This document shows positions 47,801 to 60,053 of a stretch of 64,000 nt of DNA, piece after piece. This stretch comes from Spirodela intermedia. Its lineage: Eukaryota; Streptophyta; Magnoliopsida; Alismatales; Araceae. Position 1 is the first letter of the stretch. Every line of letters starts with the position of its first letter. The translations under genes and the position numbers were made by a program. The notes beneath the pieces were generated by a model. The model made no database searches. It was not told the DNA's origin and saw only the letters and a program-made list of their open reading frames with translations. The stretch covers positions 3,821,001 through 3,885,000 of the forward strand of contig LR746273.1 in the NCBI GenBank assembly GCA_902729315.2, given 5' to 3'.

Positions 47801-50800
47801 CGCCATTTTGTTAGAGACTCGTCAAGGACACTTTTGGTGGTTAACCTGAACCAATTAAAAGCTTTTTTATCTCAGGCCCAAGACAACGTGGTGGACCTTG
47901 GTGGTGTAACTCAGCGTTATATTTTAATGCTTCTTGAAAAACAATTCCCTACGCTCTGTTTTGATTTCATCAGTGATGAAATTGATTCCCGCTTTCAAGA
48001 CCTTATCAGGAGACAAAAAACAACTGGTACTCCGAACCGTGTTTACTATTCTACTGCGTTACTGGGGAAATTTTTCATTGAGAAATCAAACATATGTAAT
48101 GGAAGGTATTCACCAGAAGCAATGGGAATGAACATCGATGTGGATAGAGATGCTGATTGTAATGATACTGTTTCTGCCAAAGATGCAATTGAATGCTTGC
48201 TTAAAGTGCCAATGCTATCAGATTTACAGTCCTGGTCACATTGGGACCTTGTATTTGCTCCTAAACTTGGTCCTCTTTTGGCATGGTTATCTAAGGAAGT
48301 CCACAATGACGAAATATCATGCATTGCATTGTCAGATGGAAGATTAATCAGGATTGATCATTCAGCAAATGTTGACGAATTTCTAGAAGCTTCAATTCGA
48401 TGTTCCCCTTTCCATGCTGCACTGAAGTTGTTGTCCTTGTTGGCCTTGTATGGTGGAACAAGCAATATTCCGGTTGCTCTTCTAAAATGCTATTCACAGA
48501 GAGCAATGGATGTCATTATTAGAAATTGTATGGAATGCCAGGAAATAAGCAATCCTGCATCTCGTTTTCTATGTGGAAGCTCTTTCAACTGTCAGATTGC
48601 TACACGGAGTGATAGTGATGCTATTTCTTTTTCTGCTGATACCGTTGGATTAACCTTAAATAGTGGCGTTAATGTTGCTGCAAGATTTGTTCTGGATTGT
48701 CTCAATCATATACCATCCGAATTTCACTCTTTCGCTGTAGAGATACTAATGTCAGGACTGCGATCTTCCGCTAAAGATGGCCCATTGATCATGTTACGTG
48801 AATGCAAACGAACTGAGCAACGCATTATGCTGCATGACATCGGACTTTCACTTGGGATAGTGGAATGGATTGAAGATTACCACCTCTTTAAATCAGCAAC
48901 TTCGGCTGAATCATTATCATCCTCCCAAGATTCTAGTAAAAATCTTAAGTCTGTTTTGACCGCTTGTAATGAGGATATGAAAGGTACATCTGCAATGAAC
49001 ACTACTGAAATGCTTTCCAGTAATACAATTGACATCATTAAATCAGATGTAAACACCAATGCTTTTGCGGACCTCCAGATTAGCAAATTTCCCTGTGAGC
49101 GTTCTGATAATAAGTCTGGTAATGAGAATGAAATTGTTGAGTCTAGGGATAGGTTGATTCAGAATGCTGCCCTTGTTATTGAATCCATCAGACGTGAAGA
49201 ATTTGGTCTGGATCCAAGTTCCAGTTGCACTGAGAGTAGCTTGCTGAAAAAGCAGCATGCTCGACTTGGGAGAGCACTGTATTGCCTTTCGCAAGAGTTA
49301 TATTCACAAGATTCACACCTTCTGCTTGAGCTGGTATGTTTCTGTTATATTCCCTTTTATGCGTTTTATTTTCGTCTATGAATATTACATTTGAGATGAA
49401 ATACGTGACATTTATGATTTAGATTTGTCATTTATAGCATACCACTTGGTGGGATAGTTCATATTCTTGTAAATTCAGACATTTTTTTAAAATATCTGTT
49501 ATTGCCATAAACTAATCTTATGGATTGCTTGAACGACATGTTTGCTCAAAAGATGTATGAACCACAGACCTGGATAGCCAGCTTGATATGACGTAGAGTG
49601 GGATTATATAAGACAATCTTGACATTCCAGTGGAGGACCTGCTGATCCAGCCATGACTTATTTGCGGCAGCCATTTGATTTCCACGTTTCTTTTGGCTGT
49701 CTCCATTCTGTAAATTGCGAAACATCTGACAGTTAGAAGTCTGAAAATTCAGGAAACTTCAGACTTATCAGATATTGTTGGTGAGCCAAACTCATGCCCA
49801 ACTTTGATACTATGGCCATCAGCTTTTTTCTGTTTCTCTAACGAGGGATCAAATATATCTTCTTAGAAAATTTTCACTGGTCGTCTATTTCTTAGTATAA
49901 TGTCTCCTTGTGTTGACTTCTTATGGCGTCTCCTTATTCTAGGGACTGCCCTCTTGGTGCAGCTATGCTATCAGTGGTAACGAGTACTGCTGGCATCCTT
50001 GTGTTGTCTCTTCTACACCTTTCTTCCTCTGCATGATGGCGTTGTGGGAGAGAATGTAGTAGAAATATTGGCTGATTCTGATCGGAATTTGTAGTACCAG
50101 GTGATTTCAAGAGAGAATCGGATTTCCCTTTAACTGAGTAGATGAAAAAGTTAGAAGCAGCCTATCTTAATTGGATTAGTCTATTCATGGTACTAGTTAT
50201 TGGTATCACTCAATCTGATCATGGGAGGGTGTGTGCTATTCTGATCGCACTTTGAACATTTTAAAGTAATACCGAATCATGTTGACATATGGGCTGAATC
50301 TTCAAGAAGTCACTTGTTTCGGGAGAGTTTATCTTATTTCCTCCTGGTCTCTCCTAACCTTACTCTGATTGGTCAGTTTCCATCTGAAATGCTGTAATCA
50401 GATGGCTGCATTCTGCAAGATTGAGTAAACTACCAGTGTGAAATAGGTAGACTGTTAATGACGCGGAAAGTAGACTTATTGTACGAAATTTACGAATAGA
50501 GAAATGACGTCCATTGTGAGCAACATAATATTGGATGGAAGGCAGAGAAGTCAATAAACTGAGATGTGTTTTTTTTTCTTGGGATAATTGAGCAATTTTA
50601 CATTTTTTTTTTCTAACGTGTCTTAATTTGTTTCTTTAACTCATCTTTTTGTATCTGTAAAGTGTGGTACCCGGTGATAAGTGCTTTCGAATTATTCTGT
50701 TTTATTTCTCTATTCCTCTTTGTTAGCTTCATTCATCCCCTTTTTGGATCAGCCATAGTCATCTGATGACCACCTTGGATTAATTTGTGTCCACTAAAAC

Positions 50801-53800
50801 CTTTTTGTCACATTAGCCACTATTCCTGGTGCATTATGTGATCATATTATCACTTCGCTAGAAAGTTGTTCATCATGTACAGTTTTGTCATTTTAATCAT
50901 TTCTTGACACTTAGTGCTATCTTTCTTAATAATTTCCTTCTTTATGTATGAAATTGATCACTTATTGCTGGAAATGTCTATACCACTTAATGCCCGTTTA
51001 CCCTTGATCATTTCTGTTTGTATTTGAAATCGTTTTTCTCAGGTGCAGAATGCTGATGACAACACGTATTCAGAAAATGTTGAACCTGCGCTGGTTTTTA
51101 TTCTGCATCCAACTGGCATTGTGATTTTAAATAATGAACGTGGATTTTCTGCTGAAAATATTAGAGCACTTTGTGATATTGGTAATTCTACAAAAAAGGG
51201 ATCGAGTGCTGGGTACATCGGACAGAAAGGGATCGGCTTCAAATCAGTCTTCCGGGTGCGGTAACATATCCTTTATCAATTTCTGACGCCTTAAGACTTT
51301 TTTGCATTTAGGTAATTATGTATTCTCATTCTTGATATACCCATATTTTAATGGCGGATCGTTAGAAGAATAATCATGGATAAGAAATGATTTTTTTCTG
51401 GAACCATTTCATTTTTTTGCCATTTATTTGTTTTTTGCACATTTGGCTAGTTGCCATCTAGTGATTTGATCAGAACTTCCTTTTGAAGGGTGAGATATTT
51501 TCAACTTGTATTACACAAGAGACAAAGAAATTATTACAAAAAATCTAGCTTGTGTCAATGTTTCATATTGTGGTTCTAATTTGACTGGTAGCCTTTTCTT
51601 AATGGTCAGCACTAAGTTTTTAAAACTTGTATAGTGAGAAAGCTCTTTTTGTGTGGATGTGAGAAAATCCTTTATCTGCTAGGCAGACCCCCCCCCAACA
51701 GACCAGCAAACTGCAATGTATATCTTCCCATTTTACCCTGGTTTTTCAAACAATTGATCTCCATTGTCAAAGATGGAGCCCCATACTATCTGTCACAGGG
51801 ACATGGACCACTGCATTGCCTTGGATTCTCCATGCTGCCCATATTTATTATATACTAAAGGATACATTTTTATGATTTTAAATTTCAAAATTGAGAATGT
51901 GAAGTAACTGTTTTCTCATGCAGATCACTGATGCTCCAGAGATCCATTCAAATGGGTTCCATGTGAAATTTGATATAAGTGAGGGTCAGATCGGTTTTGT
52001 GTTGCCCACTGTAATTTCTCCTTGTGACATCAGGTTATTTGAGAGACAGTTATCTTCAGAGATTGACCAAGATGATGCTTCATGCTGGAATACTTGTATT
52101 GTGCTTCCTTTCCGGTCGAAACTTAAAGAAAGATCTGGAATAAACTCTATTATGTCCATGTTTTCGGATCTCCACCCATCCTTATTACTCTTCCTTCACC
52201 GGCTTGAGTGTATAAAGTTCAAGAATATACTGGATGATTCTCTTATTATCATGAGAAAAGAACCTCTTGGAGATGGCATTGTTAAAGTTTCCTATGGGAA
52301 AGAGAAAATGAATTGGTTGGTTGTTAGGCGAAAGTTGCAAGCCAGTGTAGTCAGGCCTGGAGTACAGATGACAGAGATTGCTGTGGCATTTACACTACAG
52401 GAGTCTGACACTGGAGAATACGTGCCTTATCTTAGTCAGCAGCCTGCTTTTGCTTTTCTCCCTTTAAGAACTTATGGTCTGAAGTTTATCCTGCAAGGTG
52501 ATTTTGTTTTGCCTTCCTCTAGAGAAGAGGTTGATGGAAACAGTGCGTGGAACCAGTGGTTGCTTTCCGAGTTTCCTACTCTTTTTGTGAATGCAGAGAC
52601 ATCTTTTACGGCCCTTTCTTGCTTTAAGAAGTGCCCAGGTAAAGCGGTATCTGCTTTCATGAGTTTTGTCCCACTTGTTGGAGAAGTTCACGGATTCTTC
52701 GCTTACCTTCCACAAATGATTGTTTCCAAATTGCGTTCATCAAGTTGTTTGCTTCTGGAGGGGCATGGGATGGAGTGGGTTCCTCCATGTAATGTTTTAA
52801 GGGGGTGGGATGAGAGGGCTCGAAAACTCTTGTCTGACAACTTGCTTCAGAGGCATCTTGGCCTTGGTTTCTTGGACGGGAACATTGCATTGTCTGATTC
52901 ACTAGCAAAGACTTTAGGTATTAGAGAATATGGACCCCAGGTCTTGATCGATATTTTATCATCGATATGTCACAATAGAAATGAGATTCAACAGCTAGGG
53001 TTCGGTTGGTTATCGGATTGGCTTCTTGCTCTCAGTAGTACCTTGTCACAGAACTCGTCTGAATATCTAACCCTAAATGCTGGAATGGAATCTGATGTGA
53101 TCAGCGATCTTAGAAGGATCCCATTCATTCCTCTTTCTGATGGCACATATGGTTCAACTACTGACGGCCCAATTTGGTTGCCAGGTGATTCTTTTGGTGT
53201 TGAAATTGAAAACAAGCGTAATCACCATTTTCCTTGTTTGTATGCCAAACTTCGTACTGTGAACCTGGGTTTTTTGTCCTTGTTGCATGATAATACAGAA
53301 GAGTTGAGGACAGACGTCATTTTTAGGCTTCTTCATAGAATCGGTGTACAGGAGCTATCAGCCCATGAAGTGATTATAAGTCATATTTTACCAGACATAT
53401 CTGCAGCCAAGTATTCAAACGAAGACAAGAACTTGATGGTTGAGTACTTGTCGTATGTGATGCTTCATTTTCAGAATGCGTGTTCGAGTTGTCAAATCCA
53501 AAGGATGGGAATAGTATCAGCCTTGCAAAAGTGCTCCATCATATTGACTAATCATGGGTACAAATGTCCAGCTAAAGAGCCTCTTCATTTCAGCCAAGAG
53601 TTTGGGAATCCTTTTGAAATAAACAAACTTATTGAACCAAAGGATGATGAATGGAATGAAGTCGATGACATTTATTTGAAGCATTATAGTACAGAATCCA
53701 CATCATCTTTGTTGATAAAATGGAGGAAGTTTTTTCAAGAACTAGGTGTTTCTGATTTTGTGCAAGTAATTCGTGTTGAGAAGCACGTGAAAGACCTCGC

Positions 53801-56800
53801 TAGTATTGTTCCAGGAAGTAATCCATACGACTTAGGCAATGTTTCACCTGAATCACAAATCATTGACTGGGAGTCACCTGAGTTAGTTCGCTTATTATCA
53901 ACATATTCCTCTGGGAAACAGAGGGAAAAGTGTAGGTACCTGTTGGAAGTTCTTGATAAATCCTGGGATGAAGTTTTTGGTTCAGGGACAAGAAATTACG
54001 TAAGAGTGAAGTCCATTGATTGTAGACTTCCTCACAGGTCATCATTCCTGAAATGTCTTCACGATTTCAGATGGATAGGATCAACAGCAGATGAAGAGCT
54101 TCACTATCCAAAAGATCTATTCTATGATTGTGACGCAGTGCGATCTACACTGGGTTCATTTGCCCCATATGCTGTTCCACAGGTATGTCTACGGTCTTCC
54201 AGTTGAGATGCAATTCTCTTGTAGTCTATTTAGGTATCTTGAAGAACTATATTTTTTTTTATGGTATTGCTGCTCTCTTCTTCCCTCTTTCTTGGCTTTT
54301 TCAACGTTTCAGTTCTGATTTGGATTTTTCTACATTTATCAAAACAGGTTAAAAGCAGAAGCCTTCTAGATGAGATTGGATTTAAGACCCAGGTGACACA
54401 TGAAGATGCTCTGGTAGTCATTCAGTTCTGTGGGACACTTCAAGGGCCCGCTTTAGCAAGGTACGTCCAAATCTTCCCTGGACACACGACATGGACAGAA
54501 AATTACGGGGGAAAGAATCACTACGTTTTTAGTCTCCCGGTCTCTGAGGGAACTGCACAGTGAGGACTTTCCTCGAGCAGCACCCTCATCCTTTTTTTGA
54601 CAGTGAAATGTCGAATGATCCTGTATGACAATGTGATTGAGAGCAGGCAGATGCTCGTAGAAAGCACTCAGCATTTGCTGGGTGAGATACGCGAGGAGTT
54701 GATTGAGGGAACTGGCCTGGAGTTATGAGGGAGAGCTTGTCATTTATTTGGACGGGGGAATCTGCATTTTTTTTTACTTTTAGATGTGCTTGCTTATTAT
54801 TTTAGAATATTGTGAGTACATATTGTGTAAAGATATACTAGTTAGGGTACTGGTTTTACATATGACATGAATCGAAATGGTCAGTTGTTGGTTTGTTTTC
54901 CCACCAATATGAGAAATGAATTGGAGTATGGACCATTGAACCCAGTGATCTGACAGACTCAGTATCTATTTTTGGTAACTGTACATGTTGGGGAATCTGT
55001 AGATTGCTATTAATATTGTTTCTCATCTATTGTACTAACTTTTGCCTCTTGTTTTTTTTTAAACCCATGTATCAGCACTGTGCAAATGTCTAATCTCTAC
55101 AACTTCATTTGGGAAGGGGTTACTTCGTTGAAACTTAATATAATGGATCAGTTCAAATCACATCCCTTGATATTTGTTCCATCTTCCAGAAAATCAAGAT
55201 ACACTGACACTGCTCTATCTGGTACATTTTTGTCCTCTAATCAAGTTTATTGGCATGATCCAACTGGTTGCCTAGACCAAGTGGAGAAGGCAATGCTCTG
55301 CTCTGCCTTGGCAGACAACATCTCGGGCCAAAACTCCAAGACATTAATTAGAATATATCCAAATCTACATGATTTTTTTGTCAATGAGTGTGGTGTTCCA
55401 GAGACCCCTCCGTTTGGGAACTACATTGAGATATTGTTGCAATTGTCAAGTGTAACGTTACCATCACAAGCAGCTCATTTGGTAAGTATTTTCTCGTCTT
55501 CATGTGTGGAAACTCCTTATAGGCTGGCTGGCATGAATTTGTATTTTCTCACTGTACGTTTCCAATATACTATTTCTTCCATTGTTTTCAGGTTTTTCAG
55601 GTTTTTATCAAATGGTCTGATGATATCAAATCTGGAAGAATAGAAAATGAAGAAATTGTTCTCCTAAGAGAGAGCCTAAGAAAGGTTGAAAACATGGTGC
55701 TTCCGACAATGCAGAATAGATGGGTTTCTCTTCATCCATCATTTGGCATCGTATGTTGGTCAGATAACGAGGAACTCCGAGAGCAGTTTAAGCATTCCGA
55801 TAATGTTAATTTCATACAATTTGGTGAGCTTTCCAATGATGATATGGAAATTCTATCCGGAAAATTGAGCACATTACTGCAGAAATTAGGTATTGTTGCG
55901 CTTTCTGAGGTAAACTTTAATTTCGATTGTCTTCTGACATTGTACGCTTTCGTGGAGTGTTTAGTTTATTTTCTTGACAATTGCATTCGTATGTTGTACA
56001 CAGATCATTTCTCGTGAAGCCATATTTTATGGCTCAGAAGACTCCAGAGAAAAAGTTTCGTTCGTCAACTGGGCCCTTCCATATGCACAGCGTTACCTTT
56101 TTAAGTTATATCCTGACAGATATATTGCCCTGAAGAAGCTTGGGGCTGAGAGGCTCCCTCTGCTGCAGATTGTCGTAGTTGAGAAGTTATTCTATAGGTA
56201 TACCATCAAAGGATCCGATGGAACATCCAGGAAACGATCTGAGTGCAGCTGTCTTTTGCAGGCAAGCATACCTTTTATTGGTGATTTGTGGAAGTTTTGA
56301 CATACATAGCTACTCCATATCTCATGTCTTTCATATGGCAGTAAATTATTGATAGACGTTCCAATATGCAACACAAAATGAGTATTCTTTTATTCAACTT
56401 TGAAACTCCGATGTACAAAGTATCCACGTCTACCTCAGGCTTAATGCATATTTGCTGATGATAATTTTTAGGTATTTGGTCGACATTTTATTTGTGTAAA
56501 GTGCAGTAGAAGGTGTGATAGATGAAAAAAAAAAGGGAAGCAAAGGAGAGGATGGAGCCACAAATTGTCTCAATTTTAAAAATTATCGTTTATAGGTTTA
56601 GGTTGTTTCTTCCTTTATTTCATCAAGGTCAATGATCAAATTTCCATTCGGATATGGATACTTCATTCTATTGAGTCGGGAAGTCTTCAGTCCATTTTCT
56701 TCTAAACAGAATGGCTGCGAATTATTCTTTCTGTGACGTAGCATTGGACATGAGCTTCTAACTTTCATTGGCAGTCAATATGGGTTGTCAAACTTGCTAA

Positions 56801-59147
56801 AATAGGCCAAGACAGCTCAGATTGATTACCTTTATTTTTTGGTTCTCTAGGAGCTCTGCAACTAAAAGAAACCATAGGAGGCAGGAATGTTTGGTGATGT
56901 TTGCTAGTGCAAACGTTTTATGTTTTGGAGTAATTGAGTTGTGATTAATTTCTTGCATTTGACATAGGAATGCTGGTAAGAGATATCATCTTGGTCTCTT
57001 TCTGTCTCCAGGTTTCACTGATGTAGACTTGTCTGATCTAGGTTGTCTGCGAGGTTTACGCTCTTATTTGTACATGCATTTAAACATCCGAGTTGGCATC
57101 CTAGATCTAAGTGTTGGTATCTCTCTCCCCTTTTTCGGGGAGTCAGCAAGCTCTCAGGTCTATGAAGAATCTCATTGATCAGTGATCTTGGTCGCTTTAC
57201 TCTCAAATGACTTCATACTACTTTGAATGGTTCTCCAACCATACCTTGGAAAACTCAGCACAATTTTTCGCTAGGTAAATGAAAGTGGAATGGCTTCAAG
57301 CTGGGCAAATTCTTCAAATAAGCCTTCTCCCCGTGAAATCGGATATTTTCGTGTAGGATCCTGCTTCATTTATGCCTAATGGCATCCTTGGCAACTTAAA
57401 TCCACATGGTGACAAAGACGATTAGTTTATTTGTCAAGTCATTTGTTAACCTCAAGACTCTGATACTGACACCCATATTGCCTCTGTTAGTAGTCTTGTG
57501 AATCATACGAGAGGAATTGGTTCCTAGTCTATTGCCAACACCATCTCTTCTAGCTAGTTTAAGTGGAAAGAGAAAATTTGCTTTAAAAGTATGATATTAA
57601 CATGTTCTATGTTGGTGTTGGGAAGCGGGAGAGTCTGTCTTAGTGTAAGGTAATGTTGACGCTTAAGGAAAATAATTTGCTCCTTTTAAATTTGTGTTGA
57701 GTTCAGCAGGGCAGAAGCAAACTTTTTTTTTTCTCAGTGAGAGCCGAGTGAGAGAAGTCATATCATGTAGGGCAAAATCAAACACGGATATATAATGAAT
57801 TTTCCTTAAAAAGATAATGGCGGATAGGAAAGCTGGCTCTGGAAAATACTTAGGTGGAGCCGTGTCCCATTATAGCTCTATCGGTCAACCCCTCCCTCGG
57901 CTGCCATTTACCGATTCGATTTGATGTATTGGGGTTTCTTTCTTCAATTGCACTTGAATCTCAATAGTTGATTATGTTCAATTTGATTTCTGTGTAGCAA
58001 AGTTATAGTCTAGCTTGAAAAGGAAATCTTCATGCATAATTATTAATTTTTGTTTCTGCAGGATAATGTCTTGTATATGACTCGTGCCTCAGATTCCCAT
58101 TCCATTTTCTTGGAGCTGTCCAGGATTTTCTTCAATGGATCTGCCGAGCTCCATTTTGCAAATTTCCTTCACATGATAGCGACCATGGCAGAATCTGGTT
58201 CAACTGAGGGACAGACAGAATTCTTCATCGTCAACAGCCAGAAGGTACCAGCTCTTCCCGTTGAAGAGCCCGTCTGGTCCATCTCAACGGTGGTATCACT
58301 GTTTCAGGGTTCTAATACCCACAAAAGTTGCCCTCCGCTGGTGAACACAGAGCGAAGCAATCCTTCCCTCTCGAGGAAAGCAGGCATTGCTGCAAACTGG
58401 CCACCGACGGATTGGAAAACGGCTCCGGATTTCTCCAGAGCATCCCATTTTGGGGCAAATCCTGGGCCAGCGCCATGTGACAGCCTTACCATAGAACCCA
58501 GTAGGCCTCTAGAAGCTGTTCGGTCAGAGGATATTTCGAGTCTCATCGAGGTACATGGAGACTGGGTTATAGAGGACTCGGCAAGATCAGAGGATTTGAC
58601 TTTGCATCATGCAGGCAATGCGTTCACCCCATCTGATTCGGTTGCGCTCGTGGGCTCTATTGACGGACAGAGCAAGTCTCGTTTGGAGCCCAAGATAGGA
58701 ACGGGCGATCCTGTTCCAGGAAATGGTCCGAATGTGAATTCAGACGATATTTCTCTGGGCTCCGTTGGCCTGTCTGACAACCAGTCACGCAGAACTGGAG
58801 TTCTCGGAGAGGCCGTCGCTTATAAATACTTCAGCGAGAAACTCAGCTCGGTCTCTGTGAAGTGGGTTAACCAGGATGGCGAGACAGGATTGCCCTATGA
58901 TCTGGTTATTGAGGACAAGGGCCACAGAGAGTTTGTGGAGGTGAAGGCTACCAGGTCTGCAACCAAAGACTGGTTCCCCATAACAACGAGGGAATGGCAG
59001 TTTGCGGCAGAGAAGGGCGACTCCTACAGCATAGCTCACATTAGCTTTGTGGGGCCGAAGAATGTGAGGGTCACTGTTTTGAAGAATCCCTTGCGGCTGT
59101 GCCAGCAAAATGTGTTGTGTCTTGCTCTTTTGATGCGAAAACAGTGA
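38818..59147 (+). CDS. NOV: Protein NO VEIN (GHKL/HATPase-type plus DUF3883), complete, 13 exons
   Basis: Orthologue of Arabidopsis NO VEIN, a nuclear protein needed for auxin-dependent cell-fate and vascular patterning. Exons: 38818-39300, 40086-40420, 41542-42172, 44408-44512, 47279-47447, 47568-49333, 51043-51255, 51924-54182, 54348-54460, 55076-55481, 55592-55909, 56004-56261, 58062-59147. Joined in frame this is 8,142 nt, 2,713 residues (Arabidopsis about 2,729). The N-terminus is Pro/Gln/Tyr-rich and low complexity (about 1-90). A charged linker follows in exon 3. The ATP-binding domain starts with LLLEL|VQNADDN (about 1159-1170) and has the G-box GQKGIGFKSVFR (1223-1234). A long sacsin-like region follows, and DUF3883 is at about 2598-2700. 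Intron 12 is GC–AG. Intron 3 holds a copia fragment. I see no frameshift or internal stop in the exons. The start ATG follows a CT-rich leader. Confidence 0.95.
42535..43850 (+). mobile_element. Copia-type LTR retrotransposon fragment in NOV intron 3
   Basis: The primer-binding site TGGTATCAGAGCC at 42819-42831 is preceded by LTR-like sequence ending ..TTCACAACA with an AATAAA signal. Downstream gag-like sequence (43224-43846) includes IQLHIDWMEKHFL, ISDTCTFLATAKDI and YSKARDAAQVYEEKVKAMGA, matching the copia UBN2 gag domain. It is broken by stops near 43440 and 43543 and by frame changes after about 43740. No pol region or second LTR was found. It lies in the same orientation as NOV, within the 2,235-bp intron 42173-44407. 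Confidence 0.85.
44513..47278. other. NOV intron 4, no embedded gene seen
   Basis: The longest NOV intron, 2,766 bp, T-rich. A G-run of 8 lies near 47141-47148. No coding exon, RNA gene or clear transposon recognised. Confidence 0.6.
51043..51255 (+). other. NOV exon 7: core of the ATP-binding (Bergerat-fold) domain
   Basis: This 71-codon exon carries VQNADDN (N-box Asn and Asp), NNERGFSAENIRALCDIGNS (G1-like loop) and GQKGIGFKSVFR (G2 glycine loop). The N-box glutamate lies in the last codons of exon 6, in LLLEL, so intron 6 (49334-51042) splits the ATP site. All residues expected for nucleotide binding in this family appear present. Confidence 0.85.
56262..58061 (+). other. NOV intron 12, predicted GC–AG intron
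   Basis: The coding frame runs ..SECSCLLQ to 56261 and resumes DNVLYMTRASDSHSIFLELS at 58062. The only junction that keeps frame and family sequence uses donor CAG|GCAAGC and acceptor TTCTGCAG. No nearby GT gives the same protein. GC–AG introns are a recognised minor class, and the CAG|GCAAG context fits it well. Confidence 0.82.
58797..59110 (+). other. DUF3883 domain of NOV with PD-(D/E)XK-like motif
   Basis: From about residue 2598 the sequence reads TGVLGEAVAYKYFSEKL, then GLPYDLVIE, FVEVKAT, and WFPITTREWQFA. Asp2632 and the E2645-V-K2647 triplet are spaced like the catalytic D...ExK of restriction-endonuclease-like folds. Whether the plant protein cuts DNA is not shown by the sequence. 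Confidence 0.85.
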
Positions 59148-59883
59148 GGCCATCATTCAATTGAGCGCCCGGTTGCTCTTCTGGTTGGCAAGAATCTGAG
59201 AAGGAAACAACGTTGTGCTAAGAAGACTTAGTCGTCAACACCGCCCTCCATCTGCGTTGAAATTATGGATTTAATGATGGTTCTTTTTGGGAGCCTGGAG
59301 GCCATCAAAACTGGCTCTGGGCAGATGTGGAGTTCATCATGGGAAGATTTCCCCTTTGGGTATTGTATTGCTTGCAGGCCATCAAAACTTATTTTGCGAT
59401 TTTAAGGAGGATCATTGCCAATCTGCCATGCACGATGGAATTTGTAAATATTCATTTCAGGAAAAGGGAAACCATTTTGGAAATCCCACGGCTATTGCTT
59501 CATGGGTTCGATGTGGATTCCTCTTCCGATGGCATATCAACCCCCTCCCCCCCCAAGGCTCTTCTTAAAGGATTAGATCCCTCATCTTTTACCATGTGAC
59601 TCTCCCATTGCTACTTGTCCTCGCCTCTCTCTCTCTCTAGGCTACGGCTCTATGGGCATCACAGGGGCCCTAGTAGTGTCTGTGCGGACTCTTTGTCTGA
59701 GAAATTTGGAAGATATGTTAGCAAGCTCATCCTTTGACTCTCCCCTTTTGAAGTGCCATATCTCTCTAATGGGCCTCTAATCCACTTGAGCCCAAATTCT
59801 GGGTTCAGTAAGCCGGAGGAGAATAGGCCGGACCTGGTTCGTCGTCCTGGACGAACGGCCCGCAAATTGAGCTCCCCAGCATC

Positions 59884-59893
59884 GCCACGTGGC
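59884..59893. promoter_or_regulatory. Palindromic G-box in the HSP70 promoter
   Basis: GCCACGTGGC, a perfect palindrome with core CACGTG at 59886-59891, lies 161 bp before the HSP70 start codon. G-boxes bind bZIP and bHLH factors (light, abscisic acid and circadian input), and are common before nuclear genes for plastid proteins. Function here is inferred from position only. Confidence 0.55.
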
Positions 59894-60012
59894 GTTTTCT
59901 CCCTCGCCCACGCTTCTCCTTCCTCCTCCTGTTACACCCACCCCCCCCGCCCCCGCGTAGAGCACCATAGTCGACTACTTATTCCCTTGGCTACTTCTAC
60001 TCCCGCCAGCGC

Positions 60013-60021
60013 AAACCCTAG
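60013..60021 (+). promoter_or_regulatory. Telo-box-like AAACCCTAG before the HSP70 start
   Basis: AAACCCTAG lies 33 bp before the start codon, differing in the last base from the AAACCCTAA telo-box. It is probably in the 5'UTR or core promoter. Confidence 0.4.
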
Positions 60022-60053
60022 CTCTTCCTCGGCGTTCCCTCCCCGGCAAGAGG

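Larger units (their letters stand above)
59148..60053. other. Spacer between NOV and the HSP70 gene
   Basis: This contains the NOV 3' flank and the HSP70 promoter and 5'UTR. CT-rich and C-rich tracts occur at about 59622-59638 and 59940-59957. The G-box and telo-box are listed separately. Short open stretches here are not supported as genes. Confidence 0.65.

Noticed and set aside
54461-54563. Read-through of NOV exon 9 into intron 9 as coding
   Set aside because: Family sequence resumes only at 55076 (..ALA|STVQMSNLYNF), and the GTACGT donor at 54461 is strong.
57000-57600. Additional transposon in NOV intron 12
   Set aside because: Some stretches are open and gene-like, but I could not match any to gag, integrase or transposase residues.
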